Shown: one piece after another, positions 1 through 8,926 of the stretch | Position numbering within the stretch: position 1 is the stretch's first letter | How the letters are laid out: each line of letters begins with the position of its first letter | Assembly (NCBI GenBank): GCA_963744575.1 | Contig: CAVUUF010000008.1 | Coordinates: forward strand, 124,001 to 188,000 | DNA length: 64,000 nt | DNA from: Palsa-504 sp963744575 | GTDB lineage: Bacteria > Actinomycetota > Actinomycetes > Streptosporangiales > Streptosporangiaceae | Reading direction: 5' to 3' | The notes under the pieces: model-generated | Database searches by the model: none | Seen by the model: only the letters and a program-made list of their open reading frames with translations | Told to the model about the DNA's origin: nothing | Position numbers and translations under genes: made by a program

Positions 1-229
1 GGATGAAGAACAGCAGGCCGAATAGCAGCCCCCAGAACATGCCCCAGGTCGCCCCGCCGCCGACCAGGTGGTGGCTGGTGTGCGTGTGGTACCTGCCTTC
101 CTTGTCCCGCACGATTACCGCGATCGCGTCGGGCTGGATGATGAGGTCCTGGGCCAGCCGCCGCGCCTCGGCGGCTGCCTCGTCGGCAGTGGCCTCGTCG
201 GGGTATCCGATCGCGATCAGATCAGACAT
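1..229 (-). CDS. DUF1269-family membrane protein, N-terminal part (runs off the left edge)
   Basis: The reading frame begins MSDLIAIGYPDEATADEAAA and continues through a QPDAIAVIVRDKEGRYH segment and a GGGATWGMFWG motif into a hydrophobic stretch at the window edge. This matches the opening of the DUF1269 family: a soluble alpha/beta start followed by a glycine-rich membrane hairpin. The ATG lies behind a purine-rich GGAAAAGAGAGAG sequence. The C-terminus lies outside the window. Function is unknown; such proteins often sit among other small stress-type membrane genes, as here (DUF6325-like, HdeD, RDD). It is downstream of, and in the same direction as, the LuxR-type regulator. Confidence 0.8.
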   Translation of the reverse strand, partial: MSDLIAIGYPDEATADEAAAEARRLAQDLIIQPDAIAVIVRDKEGRYHTHTSHHLVGGGATWGMFWGLLFGLLFFI

Positions 230-310
230 GATGTGCTCTCTCTTTTCCTTGAAGGGCCGACTACGTCAACGACCCAGTCCACCAACGGAGCCGCCGCCGC
301 GCCCCACCCG

Positions 311-3040
311 CTACGGGTGAAACACGAGGTTCGTCAGATCAGCTGGAGTTGCCGCGCGCGGCGGACCGCCTCGCTGCGATGAGACGCCGACAGCTTGCGG
401 TAGATGCTCCTGAGGTGGGTCTTGACCGTGTTCACCGAGAGGTACATCTCGGCGGCGATCTCGGCCGTGCTGAGCATTCCCGACGCGTGCTGGAGCACCT
501 CCCGCTCGCGCGCGCTGAGCCGCTCGACGACCAGCGGCGGTGCCGCCTCGCTGTCCGGGAGCGGCTTCTCCGGCGAGGCCGGGCCGAGGGTTATCACGGT
601 AGGTTCGAGCAGCTCGCGGTAGCCCTGGACCAGTTCGGGGTCGCGCCGCAGGACCGGCCGCAGCCAGGTCCGCTCGATCGCGAAGGGCAGCCTGACCTGC
701 TCCGGCTTGGCCAGCCGCAGCGCGCGCTCCAGGCAGCGGCGGCCGCGCACGCCGTCCCCGGCGCCGTAGCCGAGCCGGGCCTCGGCCAGTGCCGTCGCGA
801 GCCGCTGAGATTCCGCGCCCACGCCGCTCACCGCGTCGAGCACGTCCCGGGCCGCCTGCTGGTCTCCGGCCGCCAGCCACGCGTGGGCCAGCGCGGCCGC
901 GGCGTCGGGTAGCGACTCCGGCTCGGCGCGCTGCGCCGCGGCCACAGCCGCCGGGACGTCGCCGGCGGCCACCCGGGCCCGGGACTCGAGGATCGCCAGC
1001 CTGAGTTCGAGCCAGCCGGGCGGCGACGGTGACCAGTCCTGACCGGCCCGGCAGGATCATCTCCGCCGCGGCCGTGGCCTGGCCGACGGCCAGGCGCCGC
1101 TGCGCCGCCACCGCACAGGCGAACGCGCTGACCAGCTTGTCCGGGCAGATCCGCAGCGCGGCCTCGGCCAGCTTCAGCTGGGCATGCGCCTCCTGGGTAT
1201 CGCCCTGCTGCAGATATACCCAGGCCAGCGCGACGCTCGCAGCCGGGATGACGTGCTCGGCGAGGTCATCGCCGCCGCTGCTCATCGCTTCGGCCGCCTG
1301 GCCGGCCCGCTCGACGGCGCGGCTCAGCCTGCCCTTCAGGACCTCCACCAGGGCGAGATAGCCGAAGCAGCCGGCCCGCTCGTGCGCCGTCCGCGGCACG
1401 CAGGCGGCCACGGCTTCGGCGAAGAGGTCGGCCGCGGCGTCGAAATGCCCCGCCCACGTTTCCACCACCCCACGGCCCGTCATCACCTGGGCCCGAACCT
1501 CCGGGTGCTGAACGTGCACCTCCCCGGGCAGCCCGGCCAGCAGGGCCTCCGCACGCCCGGCCGCGGCCTTCGCCACCTCGAAGTCCCCGGTGCGGCGGGC
1601 CCGCGCCAGCCGGATCAGCGCCGCGGCCAGCCGGGCCGGGATCTGGTCATCCGCCGGCAGGTGTTCGAGGATGCCCTCCGCGGCCTGGAGCGGCGCCACG
1701 CTGGCCTGCGTCGCTCCCCGGCACAGCTCCGTCGCCGCCAGCACCAGCAACGGCTGTGGTTGCGTCCAGCCCGGATCCGGCGACATGCCCTGAAACAGCT
1801 CGGCCAGCGGCTGACGACTGCGCAGCTCGATGAGGTGACCGACGGCGAACTCGTCCACGACCATCCCGGCGGCGAACGGCCAGTCACCGGACTCCGCGGC
1901 GTATCGTACGGCCTCGCCGAGCCTGTCGTTGGACTGGCACCACCGGGCCGCGCGCCGGTACAGGTCGGGCACCTGCCCGCGGCACTCGAGCTTGAGCTTG
2001 AGGCGCAGTACCGCGGCGAACAGCGAGTGGTAGCGATACCACCCGTGCCCGAGCGGGCGGACGAACGCGTTCGCCCGCGCCAGCACGGGCAGCACCTCGG
2101 CCGCCTTCAGGTCGTCGGTCAGCTCGCCGGCCAGATCGGCGCTGACGCTGTCCAGGATGCTGGTCCGCAGCAGCATGTCGCGCACCGCAGCGGGCTGGGC
2201 GTTGAGCACCTCGTCCACCAGGTAGCTGGTCAGGGCGCTGTCTCCGGTCTCGAGTTCCTTGGCGAACTGCTCGGGATCGGGGCGGCCTTGCAGGGAAAGC
2301 GCGGCCAGGCGCATGCCCGCGGCCCAGCCCTCCGTTCGCCCGGTGATGCGTTCCAGCACCGGCGTCGGCAGGGTGATGCCGTGATGCGCCAGCAGCAAGC
2401 CCGACTCCTGCATGCTGAAGGCCAGGTCATCGGCCCGTATCTCGGTTAGCTGCCCGGCCAGCCGGTACCGGTGCAACGGCAGCAGCGGGTCCACCCGCGA
2501 CGCGACCATCAGATGCAGGCCCGGGCGGGCGTTCCGCAGTACGTAGCCGAGTCCCTCCAGGATGACCGGCTCGGTGAGTACGTGGAGATCGTCGAGGACC
2601 AGCACCACCGGCGGGTCCTGTGCGGCCAGCACCGACGCCAGCCGGACGAGGAACATGTGATCCACGGCCACCCGGCCCGGCCCGGGCGCGACCCGCGGCA
2701 CGCTGACGCCCGCCCGGCGCAGGGCCGCGGCGACATAGGACCAGAACACCCTGGGCCGGTTGTCATAGTCGTCGATGTTGACCCAGGCCAGGGCGCACCG
2801 GTAGCTGGTCGAGGCGGCCCACGCCGCGATGGCCATGGTCTTGCCGGCGCCGGGCGGTCCGGTCACCGAGGTCAGCGGGCCTCGCGCGCCCTCGGCGAGG
2901 AGCTTCTCGATCCGCGGGCGGGTGACCGCCCAGCCCGGCAGGTCGGGCATGGTGACCTTGGACGCCAGGACAGGGTCTCCGGTATCCCCGCGTTCCCGGT
3001 TTCGGGCGGCCCCGCGCGCGTCAGGACTCGGAATCCTCAT
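311..3040 (-). pseudogene. MalT/LAL-type LuxR transcriptional regulator, frameshifted
   Basis: A large ATP-dependent LuxR regulator of about 900 residues. The N-terminal STAND/AAA region has a Walker A (TGPPGAGKT) and a Walker B-like VVLVLDDLH, followed by a helical, TPR-like middle. Near 1,047-1,051 the frame breaks: the true C-terminus continues one frame over (segment ending at 334) and carries a LuxR HTH (LSAREREVLQHASGMLSTAEIA, then VNTVKTHLRSIYRKL). One surplus C on the minus strand restores continuity. I chose the ATG at 3,040 because GGAGG lies 8 bases upstream; a GTG at 3,049 is also in frame. It is either a natural mutant lacking its DNA-binding domain or a sequencing error. Two inverted repeats lie directly upstream. 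Confidence 0.85.
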
Positions 3041-3091
3041 TTTCCCCACCTCCGGGCTAGCCCCCTGGCTAAACTACTTCTCCCTCTTGGC

Positions 3092-3146
3092 GGGGTGAGA
3101 AGTCATCACCCCTTGACTATCTCACCAGGGTGACGAAATTTCACCC
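3092..3146. promoter_or_regulatory. Two tandem operator-like dyads in front of the LuxR-type regulator
   Basis: Two inverted repeats share one architecture. GGGGTGA-N7-TCACCCC lies at 3,092-3,112 with perfect 7-base arms. GGGTGA-N7-TCACCC lies at 3,128-3,146 with perfect 6-base arms. Their centres are 35 bases apart. They sit in the divergent gap between the LuxR-type gene (start 3,040) and the small plus-strand gene at 3,228. Symmetric dyads of this size are typical of dimeric DNA-binding regulators, so autoregulation by the adjacent LuxR protein is a reasonable inference. Confidence 0.6.
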
Positions 3147-3227
3147 GTCATGAGTGGGGCGCCCGGGGCCTGGTCGCGGGACCGTAGGAGTACCTGGCCA
3201 AATGATTCCTACCTGCTAGGGGCTACG

Positions 3228-3467
3228 GTGCCATCGTCTTACTACGAAATCCGGGTGGCCGGCCTCCTCCCGCCCGAGGCCCTGCTCGACTTTGAACGGC
3301 TCACCGCCTCGGTCGAGCCGGTCGAGACGGTCGTGCACGGTCCGCTGCAAGATCAAGCGGCGCTGAAGGGACTGCTCGCCCGGCTCGAGACGTACGGCGT
3401 CGAGGTCATCGAGGTCCGGCGGCTACGCGGGCAGGCCTCGCCCGCGGACGACGCGGGACAGCCGTAA
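3228..3467 (+). CDS. Small hypothetical protein of an actinobacterial type
   Basis: About 79 residues starting at GTG, with YYEIRVAGLLPPEALLDF near the start and LKGLLARLETYGVEVIEVRR near the end. The alternation suggests a small beta-alpha-beta fold. The second half resembles a decayed copy near 11,400-11,532 (LHAVLDRVRALGLELVEI), so the genome carries more than one member. The open frame extends upstream to 3,150, but that part overlaps the dyad region and reads like non-coding DNA. Function unknown. It is divergent from the LuxR-type gene and may share its operators. Confidence 0.6.
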   Translation: MPSSYYEIRVAGLLPPEALLDFERLTASVEPVETVVHGPLQDQAALKGLLARLETYGVEVIEVRRLRGQASPADDAGQP

Positions 3468-3562
3468 CCCCCGGCCCGCGACAGGTGCGGGCCCGGGGGC
3501 GGCTGGCCTCTTATGAGGGCCGAACGAAGCCGGGTTCTGCCTTCGCTCGCGCCGTCATCGCC

Positions 3563-3844
3563 TCACGGGCTGGGTGGCGCGGGGACCGCCTGCGTCCCGT
3601 TCTGCCAGGCCTGCGCCCCGGCGGACATCGCGGCCCTGGCCTGGCTCCACTTGATCCTGGCCAGTTCGCTCGGGGCCACTTCCATCTCGTTGACCCACTT
3701 GCGGGTGGCCGACACCAGGTGGCCGCCACCCACGGCCAGGCCGGCCAGGACGATCAAGGTACCCGCTCCCACCATTGCCGCGCTGGTGATCAGGGGAGCC
3801 GCCTGGAACTGCGGCCCGCCGCTGCGGCGCTCGCCATTGCTCAT
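3563..3844 (-). CDS. Small single-pass membrane protein, unknown function
   Basis: About 93 residues beginning MSNGERRSGG. The ATG at 3,844 has AAGGA about eight bases upstream; the open frame extends further but has no better signal. One hydrophobic segment (ITSAAMVGAGTLIVLAGLAV) lies around residues 20-40, followed by a soluble tail rich in Trp and Ala (KWVNEME, IKWSQARAAM). It is divergent from the GH15 gene with about 180 bases between them. I do not recognise a named family. Confidence 0.6.
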   Translation of the reverse strand: MSNGERRSGGPQFQAAPLITSAAMVGAGTLIVLAGLAVGGGHLVSATRKWVNEMEVAPSELARIKWSQARAAMSAGAQAWQNGTQAVPAPPSP

Positions 3845-4023
3845 GGCACCATCCTTTGCTTGCGACCTGACCATAACTTTTGCTCAGTCGGACGGCTAGA
3901 GGAATCATCCGTTCGGGGTGATCGCGGGAGTCCTTCCCGTCGCGCATCATTCGCGCCGGGTGATGTGCCGGCCGGTCCGCGCCGCAATCGTGGGCGTGTG
4001 GCCGAGCCCGAAGGAGGACAATC

Positions 4024-5889
4024 GTGGCTCGTTATCCGAATATCGGCGACCATGGGCTCATCGGTGACCTGCAGACGGCGGCGCTGGTCAGCACGGACGG
4101 GGTGCTGGACTGGTTCTGCTGCCCCCGGTTCGATTCGCCGAGCGTGTTCGCGTCCCTGCTCGACGCCGGGCGCGGCGGCTTCTACCGGATCGCGCCGGAC
4201 CGCGACAACTATGTCAGCAAGCAGCTGTACCTGCCGGACACCGCGATCTTGATCACGCGGTTCATGACCCCGGACGGGGTCGGCGAGGTGCACGACTTCA
4301 TGCCGGTCATCCATGGCCCGGCCACCGGGCGGCACCGGCTGGTGCGCAGTATCCGGGTGGTCCGCGGCGTGATGCGGTTCGCGATCGAGATCCAGCCTCG
4401 CTTTGACTACGGTCGCAAGCCGCACAAGCTGGAGATCTCCGAGTACGGCGTGGTGTTCACCTCCGGCGACCAGGAGCTGACCCTGCACGGTATCGCTCCC
4501 GAAGGATCCTCGATAACAGGATCGGGGATCGCGCTGGAGCGTGCCGGTGACGGCCTGCGGTGGACCCGGACGTTCCGCGAGGGCGAGTCCGGCGGGATGG
4601 TGCTGGAATCGATGGGCGAGGCGCCGCACCTGGTCACACCCGGGCAGACGCTGCGGCTGCAGGAGGAGACCGAACGGTTCTGGCGCGAGTGGCTGCACCA
4701 CTCGAGCTACCGGGGGCGGTGGCGGGAGATGGTCGCCCGCTCGGCGATCACGCTGAAGCTGATGACCTACGCGCCGACCGGCGCCCTGGTCGCGGCGCCG
4801 ACCACCGCGCTACCCGAGCAGGTCGGCGGGGAGCGCAACTGGGACTACAGGTACACCTGGGTGCGGGACGGGTCATTCTCGATCTACGCGCTGCTCGGCC
4901 TGGGCTACGCGGAGGAGGCGGCCGCGTTCGGCACCTGGCTGCGGCAACGCGCCCTGGAACAGGCGGGTCAGGGGTCCGGGCCGCTGAAGATCATGTACCG
5001 GGTGGACGGCACCTCGAACCTGGTCGAGGAGACGCTGGAGCATTTCGAGGGCTGGCGCGGCTCGCGGCCGGTGCGGATCGGCAACGGCGCGGCCGACCAG
5101 CTGCAGCTGGACATCTACGGCGAGGCCGCCGACGCGATGTTCCTCGCTGATCAGCACGGAGTGCAGATGGCGCACCGGGGCTGGCAGGCGGTGACGGACA
5201 TTACCGACTGGCTGTGCGAGCACTGGGACCAGCCCGACGAGGGCATCTGGGAGACCCGCGGCGGCCGGAAGAACTTCACCTACGGCCGGTTCCAGACCTG
5301 GGTCGCGCTGGACCGCGCGATCCGGCTGGCCACCGCGCGCGGCCGCCCGGCCGACATCACCCGGTGGATGACCGAGCGGGACGCGGTCTACGCCCAGATC
5401 ATGGAACGCGGCTGGAACCCCAAGCTCGGCGCGTTCACCCAGCACTATGACACCGAGGTGCTCGATTCCTCGCTGCTGATGATGCCGCTGCAGGGGTTCA
5501 TTTCCCCGAGCGACCCGATGTGGCTATCCACCCTGAAGGCGATGGACCGCGAGCTGGTCTCCGACAGCCTGGTCTACCGGTACAACCCGGCCGCCTCCCC
5601 GGACGGGCTCAAGGGCGACGAGGGCACCTTCTCGCTGTGCACGTTCTGGTATGTCGACGCGCTGGCCCGGGCCGGGCGGCTGGACGAGGCCAGGCTGGTC
5701 TTCGAGAAGATGCACACCTACGCCAACCACCTCGGCCTGTACTCGGAGGAGATCAGCAGCACCGGCGAGCAGCTTGGCAACTTCCCGCAGGCCTTCAGCC
5801 ACCTCTCGCTGATCAGCGCCGCGATCAACCTCGACTACATGCTCGACCACGGCCCCGGCTCGGTCCGTCAGCTCCGCACGGTATCGTGA
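4024..5889 (+). CDS. Glycoside hydrolase family 15 protein (glucoamylase/trehalase-like)
   Basis: A 621-residue GH15 protein. The N-terminal trehalase-like domain opens with YPNIGDHGLIGDLQTAALVS and VLDWFCCPRFDSPSVF. The (alpha/alpha)6 barrel shows ERNWDYRYTWVRDGSFSIYAL, a hallmark substrate-binding and acid-base region, and later GLYSEEISSTGEQLGNFPQAFSH with the second catalytic Glu. Length and order match intracellular actinobacterial GH15 enzymes, some of which are trehalases. There is no signal peptide. The GTG start has a strong AAGGAGGA ribosome binding site. Its stop overlaps the start of the next gene, so the two are probably co-translated. Whether it uses trehalose or alpha-glucans cannot be decided here. 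Confidence 0.93.
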   Translation: MARYPNIGDHGLIGDLQTAALVSTDGVLDWFCCPRFDSPSVFASLLDAGRGGFYRIAPDRDNYVSKQLYLPDTAILITRFMTPDGVGEVHDFMPVIHGPATGRHRLVRSIRVVRGVMRFAIEIQPRFDYGRKPHKLEISEYGVVFTSGDQELTLHGIAPEGSSITGSGIALERAGDGLRWTRTFREGESGGMVLESMGEAPHLVTPGQTLRLQEETERFWREWLHHSSYRGRWREMVARSAITLKLMTYAPTGALVAAPTTALPEQVGGERNWDYRYTWVRDGSFSIYALLGLGYAEEAAAFGTWLRQRALEQAGQGSGPLKIMYRVDGTSNLVEETLEHFEGWRGSRPVRIGNGAADQLQLDIYGEAADAMFLADQHGVQMAHRGWQAVTDITDWLCEHWDQPDEGIWETRGGRKNFTYGRFQTWVALDRAIRLATARGRPADITRWMTERDAVYAQIMERGWNPKLGAFTQHYDTEVLDSSLLMMPLQGFISPSDPMWLSTLKAMDRELVSDSLVYRYNPAASPDGLKGDEGTFSLCTFWYVDALARAGRLDEARLVFEKMHTYANHLGLYSEEISSTGEQLGNFPQAFSHLSLISAAINLDYMLDHGPGSVRQLRTVS

Positions 5890-6803
5890 CCGAGCTCAGC
5901 TCCGGTGAATTCCAGGGGCTCTATCAGCGGCTGAAGCGGATGTCCAGGTGGGGACCTGACGACCGCCGCGGAGCGCTCAACCACATCTCCGAGGCCAACC
6001 TGGTCGCCGCGGCCAGCGACGTCTGGCGCGGCCACACGGTCTCGCTGGCCGCGCCGATGGAGAGTCATCCGACCGCCGACAACCCGCAGCCCGTCCTGCA
6101 CCAGATGACCAGCTCAGGGCGCCAGGGCCGGCCCGGGTTGTCCTTCGCCACGGACCGTGTGGCCATGAACATCCACGGCAACGCCGACAGCCACATCGAC
6201 GCCCTCTGCCACGTGCTCTATGACGGCCTGCTCTACAACGACGTCCCGGCGGACGCGGTCACCCCCAACGGGGCGACCGAGCTGTCCATCGACGTGGCCG
6301 GCCACGGGATAGCCGGCCGCGGCCTGCTGCTCGACATCCCGCGGCTACGGGGCGTGCCCTGGCTGGAGCCTGGCGATCATGTCACCGCCGATGACCTCGC
6401 CGCGGCCGAGACCGCCCAGGACGAGCGCATCGGCCAGGGCGATCTGCTGTTCGTCAGGGTGGGGCACCGCCGCCGCCGCAGCGAACTCGGACCGTGGGAT
6501 GCCGCCCAGGCCCGGGCCGGCCTGCACCCCCTGGCGCTCGAGTTCCTCGCCGAACGGCAGATCGCGGTGCTCGGCAGTGACGGCAACAACGACACCGCCG
6601 CCAGTGCCGTCGACGGCGTCGAGTTTCCCGTGCACGTGCTGGCGATCAACGCGCTGGGCCTGCACCTGCTCGATTACCTGCACCTCGAAGATCTCGCCGC
6701 CTTCTGCGACGACCTGCGCCGCTGGTCGTTCCTGTGCGTGATCGCGCCGCTGAGACTGCGCACCGGGACCGGCTCGCCGGTCAACCCGATCGCGATCTTC
6801 TAG
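5886..6803 (+). CDS. Cyclase-family metal-dependent hydrolase (kynurenine formamidase-like)
   Basis: About 305 residues. The GTG start lies in a GTGA overlap with the stop of the GH15 gene. The motif HGNADSHIDALCH corresponds to the metal-binding HxGTHxDAPxH of the cyclase/kynurenine-formamidase family (PF04199), with Asn-Ala in place of the usual Gly-Thr. RGLLLDIPRL and VLGSDGNNDT are also typical. Members hydrolyse amides or lactones with Mn or Zn; the substrate is not predictable. The pairing with a GH15 enzyme is unusual and may reflect only a shared transcript. Confidence 0.85.
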   Translation: MTELSSGEFQGLYQRLKRMSRWGPDDRRGALNHISEANLVAAASDVWRGHTVSLAAPMESHPTADNPQPVLHQMTSSGRQGRPGLSFATDRVAMNIHGNADSHIDALCHVLYDGLLYNDVPADAVTPNGATELSIDVAGHGIAGRGLLLDIPRLRGVPWLEPGDHVTADDLAAAETAQDERIGQGDLLFVRVGHRRRRSELGPWDAAQARAGLHPLALEFLAERQIAVLGSDGNNDTAASAVDGVEFPVHVLAINALGLHLLDYLHLEDLAAFCDDLRRWSFLCVIAPLRLRTGTGSPVNPIAIF

Positions 6804-6823
6804 ACTCGAAGACGGGAGGAACC

Positions 6824-7222
6824 ATGCTCCGGGTGATCCTGAACGTGATCTGGCTGATCCTCGAAGGCCTGTGGATGGCCATCGCCTACGTCCTCGCCGG
6901 GCTGGTGGCTTTCGTGCTGATCATCACGATCCCGTTCGGGATCGCCGCCTTCCGGATCGCCGGCTACGTGCTCTGGCCGTTCGGCCGGACGATCGACCGG
7001 CGTCCGCACGCCGGCGTGGCCTCGCTGATCGGCAACGTGATCTGGGTCATCTTGTTCGGCTGGTGGCTGGCCGTGGGACATCTGGTCGCGGGCGTCCTGC
7101 TCTGCCTGACGATCATCGGCATCCCGCTCGGCCTCGCCAGCTTCAAGATCATCCCGATCACGCTGCTGCCGCTCGGAGTCCGCATCGTCCCAGTCGACCG
7201 CGCCTACGCCGACCCGATCTAA
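6824..7222 (+). CDS. YccF (DUF307) domain inner-membrane protein
   Basis: 132 residues with two similar halves, each with a hydrophobic pair followed by a conserved turn: IITIPFGIAAFRIAGYVLWPFGR and LTIIGIPLGLASFKIIPITLLPLG. This internal duplication is characteristic of YccF proteins. ATG at 6,824 follows GGGAGGA. It ends just before a perfect 16-base palindrome. Function is unknown in general. Confidence 0.88.
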   Translation: MLRVILNVIWLILEGLWMAIAYVLAGLVAFVLIITIPFGIAAFRIAGYVLWPFGRTIDRRPHAGVASLIGNVIWVILFGWWLAVGHLVAGVLLCLTIIGIPLGLASFKIIPITLLPLGVRIVPVDRAYADPI

Positions 7223-7263
7223 ACGCCGCAAGTCAGCCCGCCCCCCGCCCAGCCCCGCTCCCA

Positions 7264-7279
7264 TGCCTGGATCCAGGCA
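7264..7279. terminator. Perfect 16-base palindrome between convergent genes
   Basis: TGCCTGGATCCAGGCA reads identically on both strands and lies between the 3' ends of the YccF gene and the formylglycine-generating-enzyme gene. A hairpin here could help end transcription in both directions, but there is no loop beyond the central bases and no U-tract. A protein site is equally possible. Confidence 0.35.
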
Positions 7280-7304
7280 AAGGGATCCGCGGCCTGCGCC
7301 AGGC

Positions 7305-8225
7305 TCAGCCGACCGCGGTGTCCCGGACGACGCAGCGAAAGCCCAGGTGGGAGGTTGACGTGTCGATGGGCTGGGCCATCCGGGCGGCGGGCCGGTAGCG
7401 GCGGCAGTAGCTGGGCGCGCACAGGTGCGAGCCGCCCTTCATGACCTTGCGAGGGATGCGCGCCGGATCGCGCTTGTCGACGCTCTGCTCACGTCCGTCC
7501 GGACGTCCGGTGCCGCCGCAGCAGGCGGGAGCGCTGACGGCATGGCCGGCGTACCAGTCCGAGGTCCACTCCCAGACGTTGCCGATCATGTCGTACAGGC
7601 CGTAGCCGTTGGCCGGGAACGCGCCGACCGGGGAGGTCCGCTCGTACCCGTCGTCCTGCGTGTTCTGCACCGGGAACTCGCCCTGCCAGGTGTTCGCCAT
7701 CCACTGCCCGTCCGGCTTCAGCTCATCTCCCCAGGCGAATTCGGCACCGTCGAGACCGCCGCGCGCGGCCAGTTCCCATTCGGCCTCGGTAGGGATCTCC
7801 TTACCCGCCCAGGCGGCGTAGGCGGCCGCGTCGGCCCAGGCGACGTGGACGACCGGATGGTCGGGCTTGTTGCGGATGGAGCTGCCGGGGCCGAGCGGAT
7901 GCCGCCAGTCCGCGCCGGGCATCGGCCGCCACCAGTTGTCCGGATCGGCCAGGCTGACCTGGTGCGGCGGCGCCACGAACACGCTCGAGAACGGGACAAG
8001 CAGTTCCGGCCGGGCGCCCGGGTAATCCGCCGGATCGGGCGCCCGCTCGGCCATGGTGACGTGCCGGGTCTTGCGGGCGAACCGGTCGAACTCCCGGTTG
8101 GTGACCGGGCCGGCGTCCATCCAGAACCCGCCGACCGTGGCCTTGTGCGCCGGAGCCTCCTCCGGGTAGTGCCGGTCGGAGCCCATCAGGAAGGTCGCGC
8201 CGGGAATCCTTACCATGCCGTCCAT
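7305..8225 (-). CDS. Formylglycine-generating enzyme (sulfatase-modifying factor family)
   Basis: 306 residues spanning the complete FGE-sulfatase domain. It opens MVRIPGATFLMGSDRHYPEEAP, has NVWEWTSDWYAG, and ends with KGGSHLCAPSYCRRYRPAAR and HLGFRCV. The two cysteines in LCAPSYC match the copper-binding catalytic pair of aerobic FGEs such as those of Streptomyces and human SUMF1, which oxidise a CxPxR cysteine of sulfatases to formylglycine. The catalytic pair separates true FGEs from merely related proteins. No intact sulfatase is visible in this window; only a C-terminal arylsulfatase remnant remains at about 12.45 kb. Confidence 0.92.
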   Translation of the reverse strand: MDGMVRIPGATFLMGSDRHYPEEAPAHKATVGGFWMDAGPVTNREFDRFARKTRHVTMAERAPDPADYPGARPELLVPFSSVFVAPPHQVSLADPDNWWRPMPGADWRHPLGPGSSIRNKPDHPVVHVAWADAAAYAAWAGKEIPTEAEWELAARGGLDGAEFAWGDELKPDGQWMANTWQGEFPVQNTQDDGYERTSPVGAFPANGYGLYDMIGNVWEWTSDWYAGHAVSAPACCGGTGRPDGREQSVDKRDPARIPRKVMKGGSHLCAPSYCRRYRPAARMAQPIDTSTSHLGFRCVVRDTAVG

Positions 8226-8395
8226 CGCTGCCCCTAGCGGTGCGCGGTGATAACCCCCTCGAGCTTATCCAGCTCCTGGTCGATGGTGAAGCTGGCCGCC
8301 CCGGCCCCCTGGATGAGTGTGCTGCCTGGGCCGGGCAGCCCCTCACCCGCGGCGAGTGATTTTGCGGATTCGGCCGCCGGGGGATACTTACTGTC

Positions 8396-8926
8396 GTGAA
8401 TCCGCGCGACCGGCTGCGGTCAGTAGGCAGGCGAGTGTCCGATCCGGCTGAGGTGCTGGCCCAGCAGGTCACCGAGCGCGTCCTCGATCTTGTGCTCAAT
8501 GCGCTCGACGTCAACGAGCTCGCCGCCTGCATCGACCTGAACGCGCTGGTCAGCCGCGTCGACGTCGATGCGATCGTGACGAAAGTGGACGTGAACGCCC
8601 TGCTCGACCAGGTGGACGTGAACGCCCTGCTGGCCCAGGTGGATCTCAAGCCATTGCTCGACCGCGTCGACGTCAACGACCTGCTGAGCAAGGTCGACAT
8701 GGACGCCCTGGTGGCGAGGACCGACCTCGGTGCCGTGATCGCCAGGTCGTCCGGCGGCATGGGAAGCGAGGCCCTTGACGCCGTGCGCAGCCAGGTGGTC
8801 GGCCTCGACCAGTTCGTCGACCGCCGGGTTCAGCGCCTGCTCCGCCGCAAGCACCCCGCGCCGCTGGCGCCTCCGGCGTTGCTCCCGGCCTATCCGGTCA
8901 CGATTCCCGCCCCGGCCGAGCCATGA
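8396..8926 (+). CDS. Nonapeptide-repeat protein paired with an RDD protein
   Basis: 176 residues. Residues roughly 35-120 consist of about nine tandem nine-residue repeats of the form (V/I)D(V/L)NALL-x-(Q/R/K), for example VDVNALLDQ and VDVNALLAQ. The periodic Val/Leu/Asp pattern suggests a repetitive solenoid or amphipathic array. A basic segment (RRVQRLLRRK) and a Pro/Ala tail follow. It starts with GTG, and its stop overlaps the ATG of the RDD gene in an ATGA junction, implying co-translation and possibly a joint membrane role. No named domain is recognised; similar repeat proteins next to RDD genes occur in actinobacteria. Confidence 0.8.
   Translation: MNPRDRLRSVGRRVSDPAEVLAQQVTERVLDLVLNALDVNELAACIDLNALVSRVDVDAIVTKVDVNALLDQVDVNALLAQVDLKPLLDRVDVNDLLSKVDMDALVARTDLGAVIARSSGGMGSEALDAVRSQVVGLDQFVDRRVQRLLRRKHPAPLAPPALLPAYPVTIPAPAEP

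Noticed and set aside
1184..2449. Long plus-strand open frame opposite the LuxR-type gene
   Set aside because: It is the antisense of a gene with clear domains. Long antisense frames are expected at this GC content.
8234..8395. Open frame ending FTIDQELDKLEGVITAHR just upstream of the FGE gene, considered as a sulfatase tail
   Set aside because: No start codon, no recognisable sulfatase motif, and it is cut by the divergent gene at 8,396.
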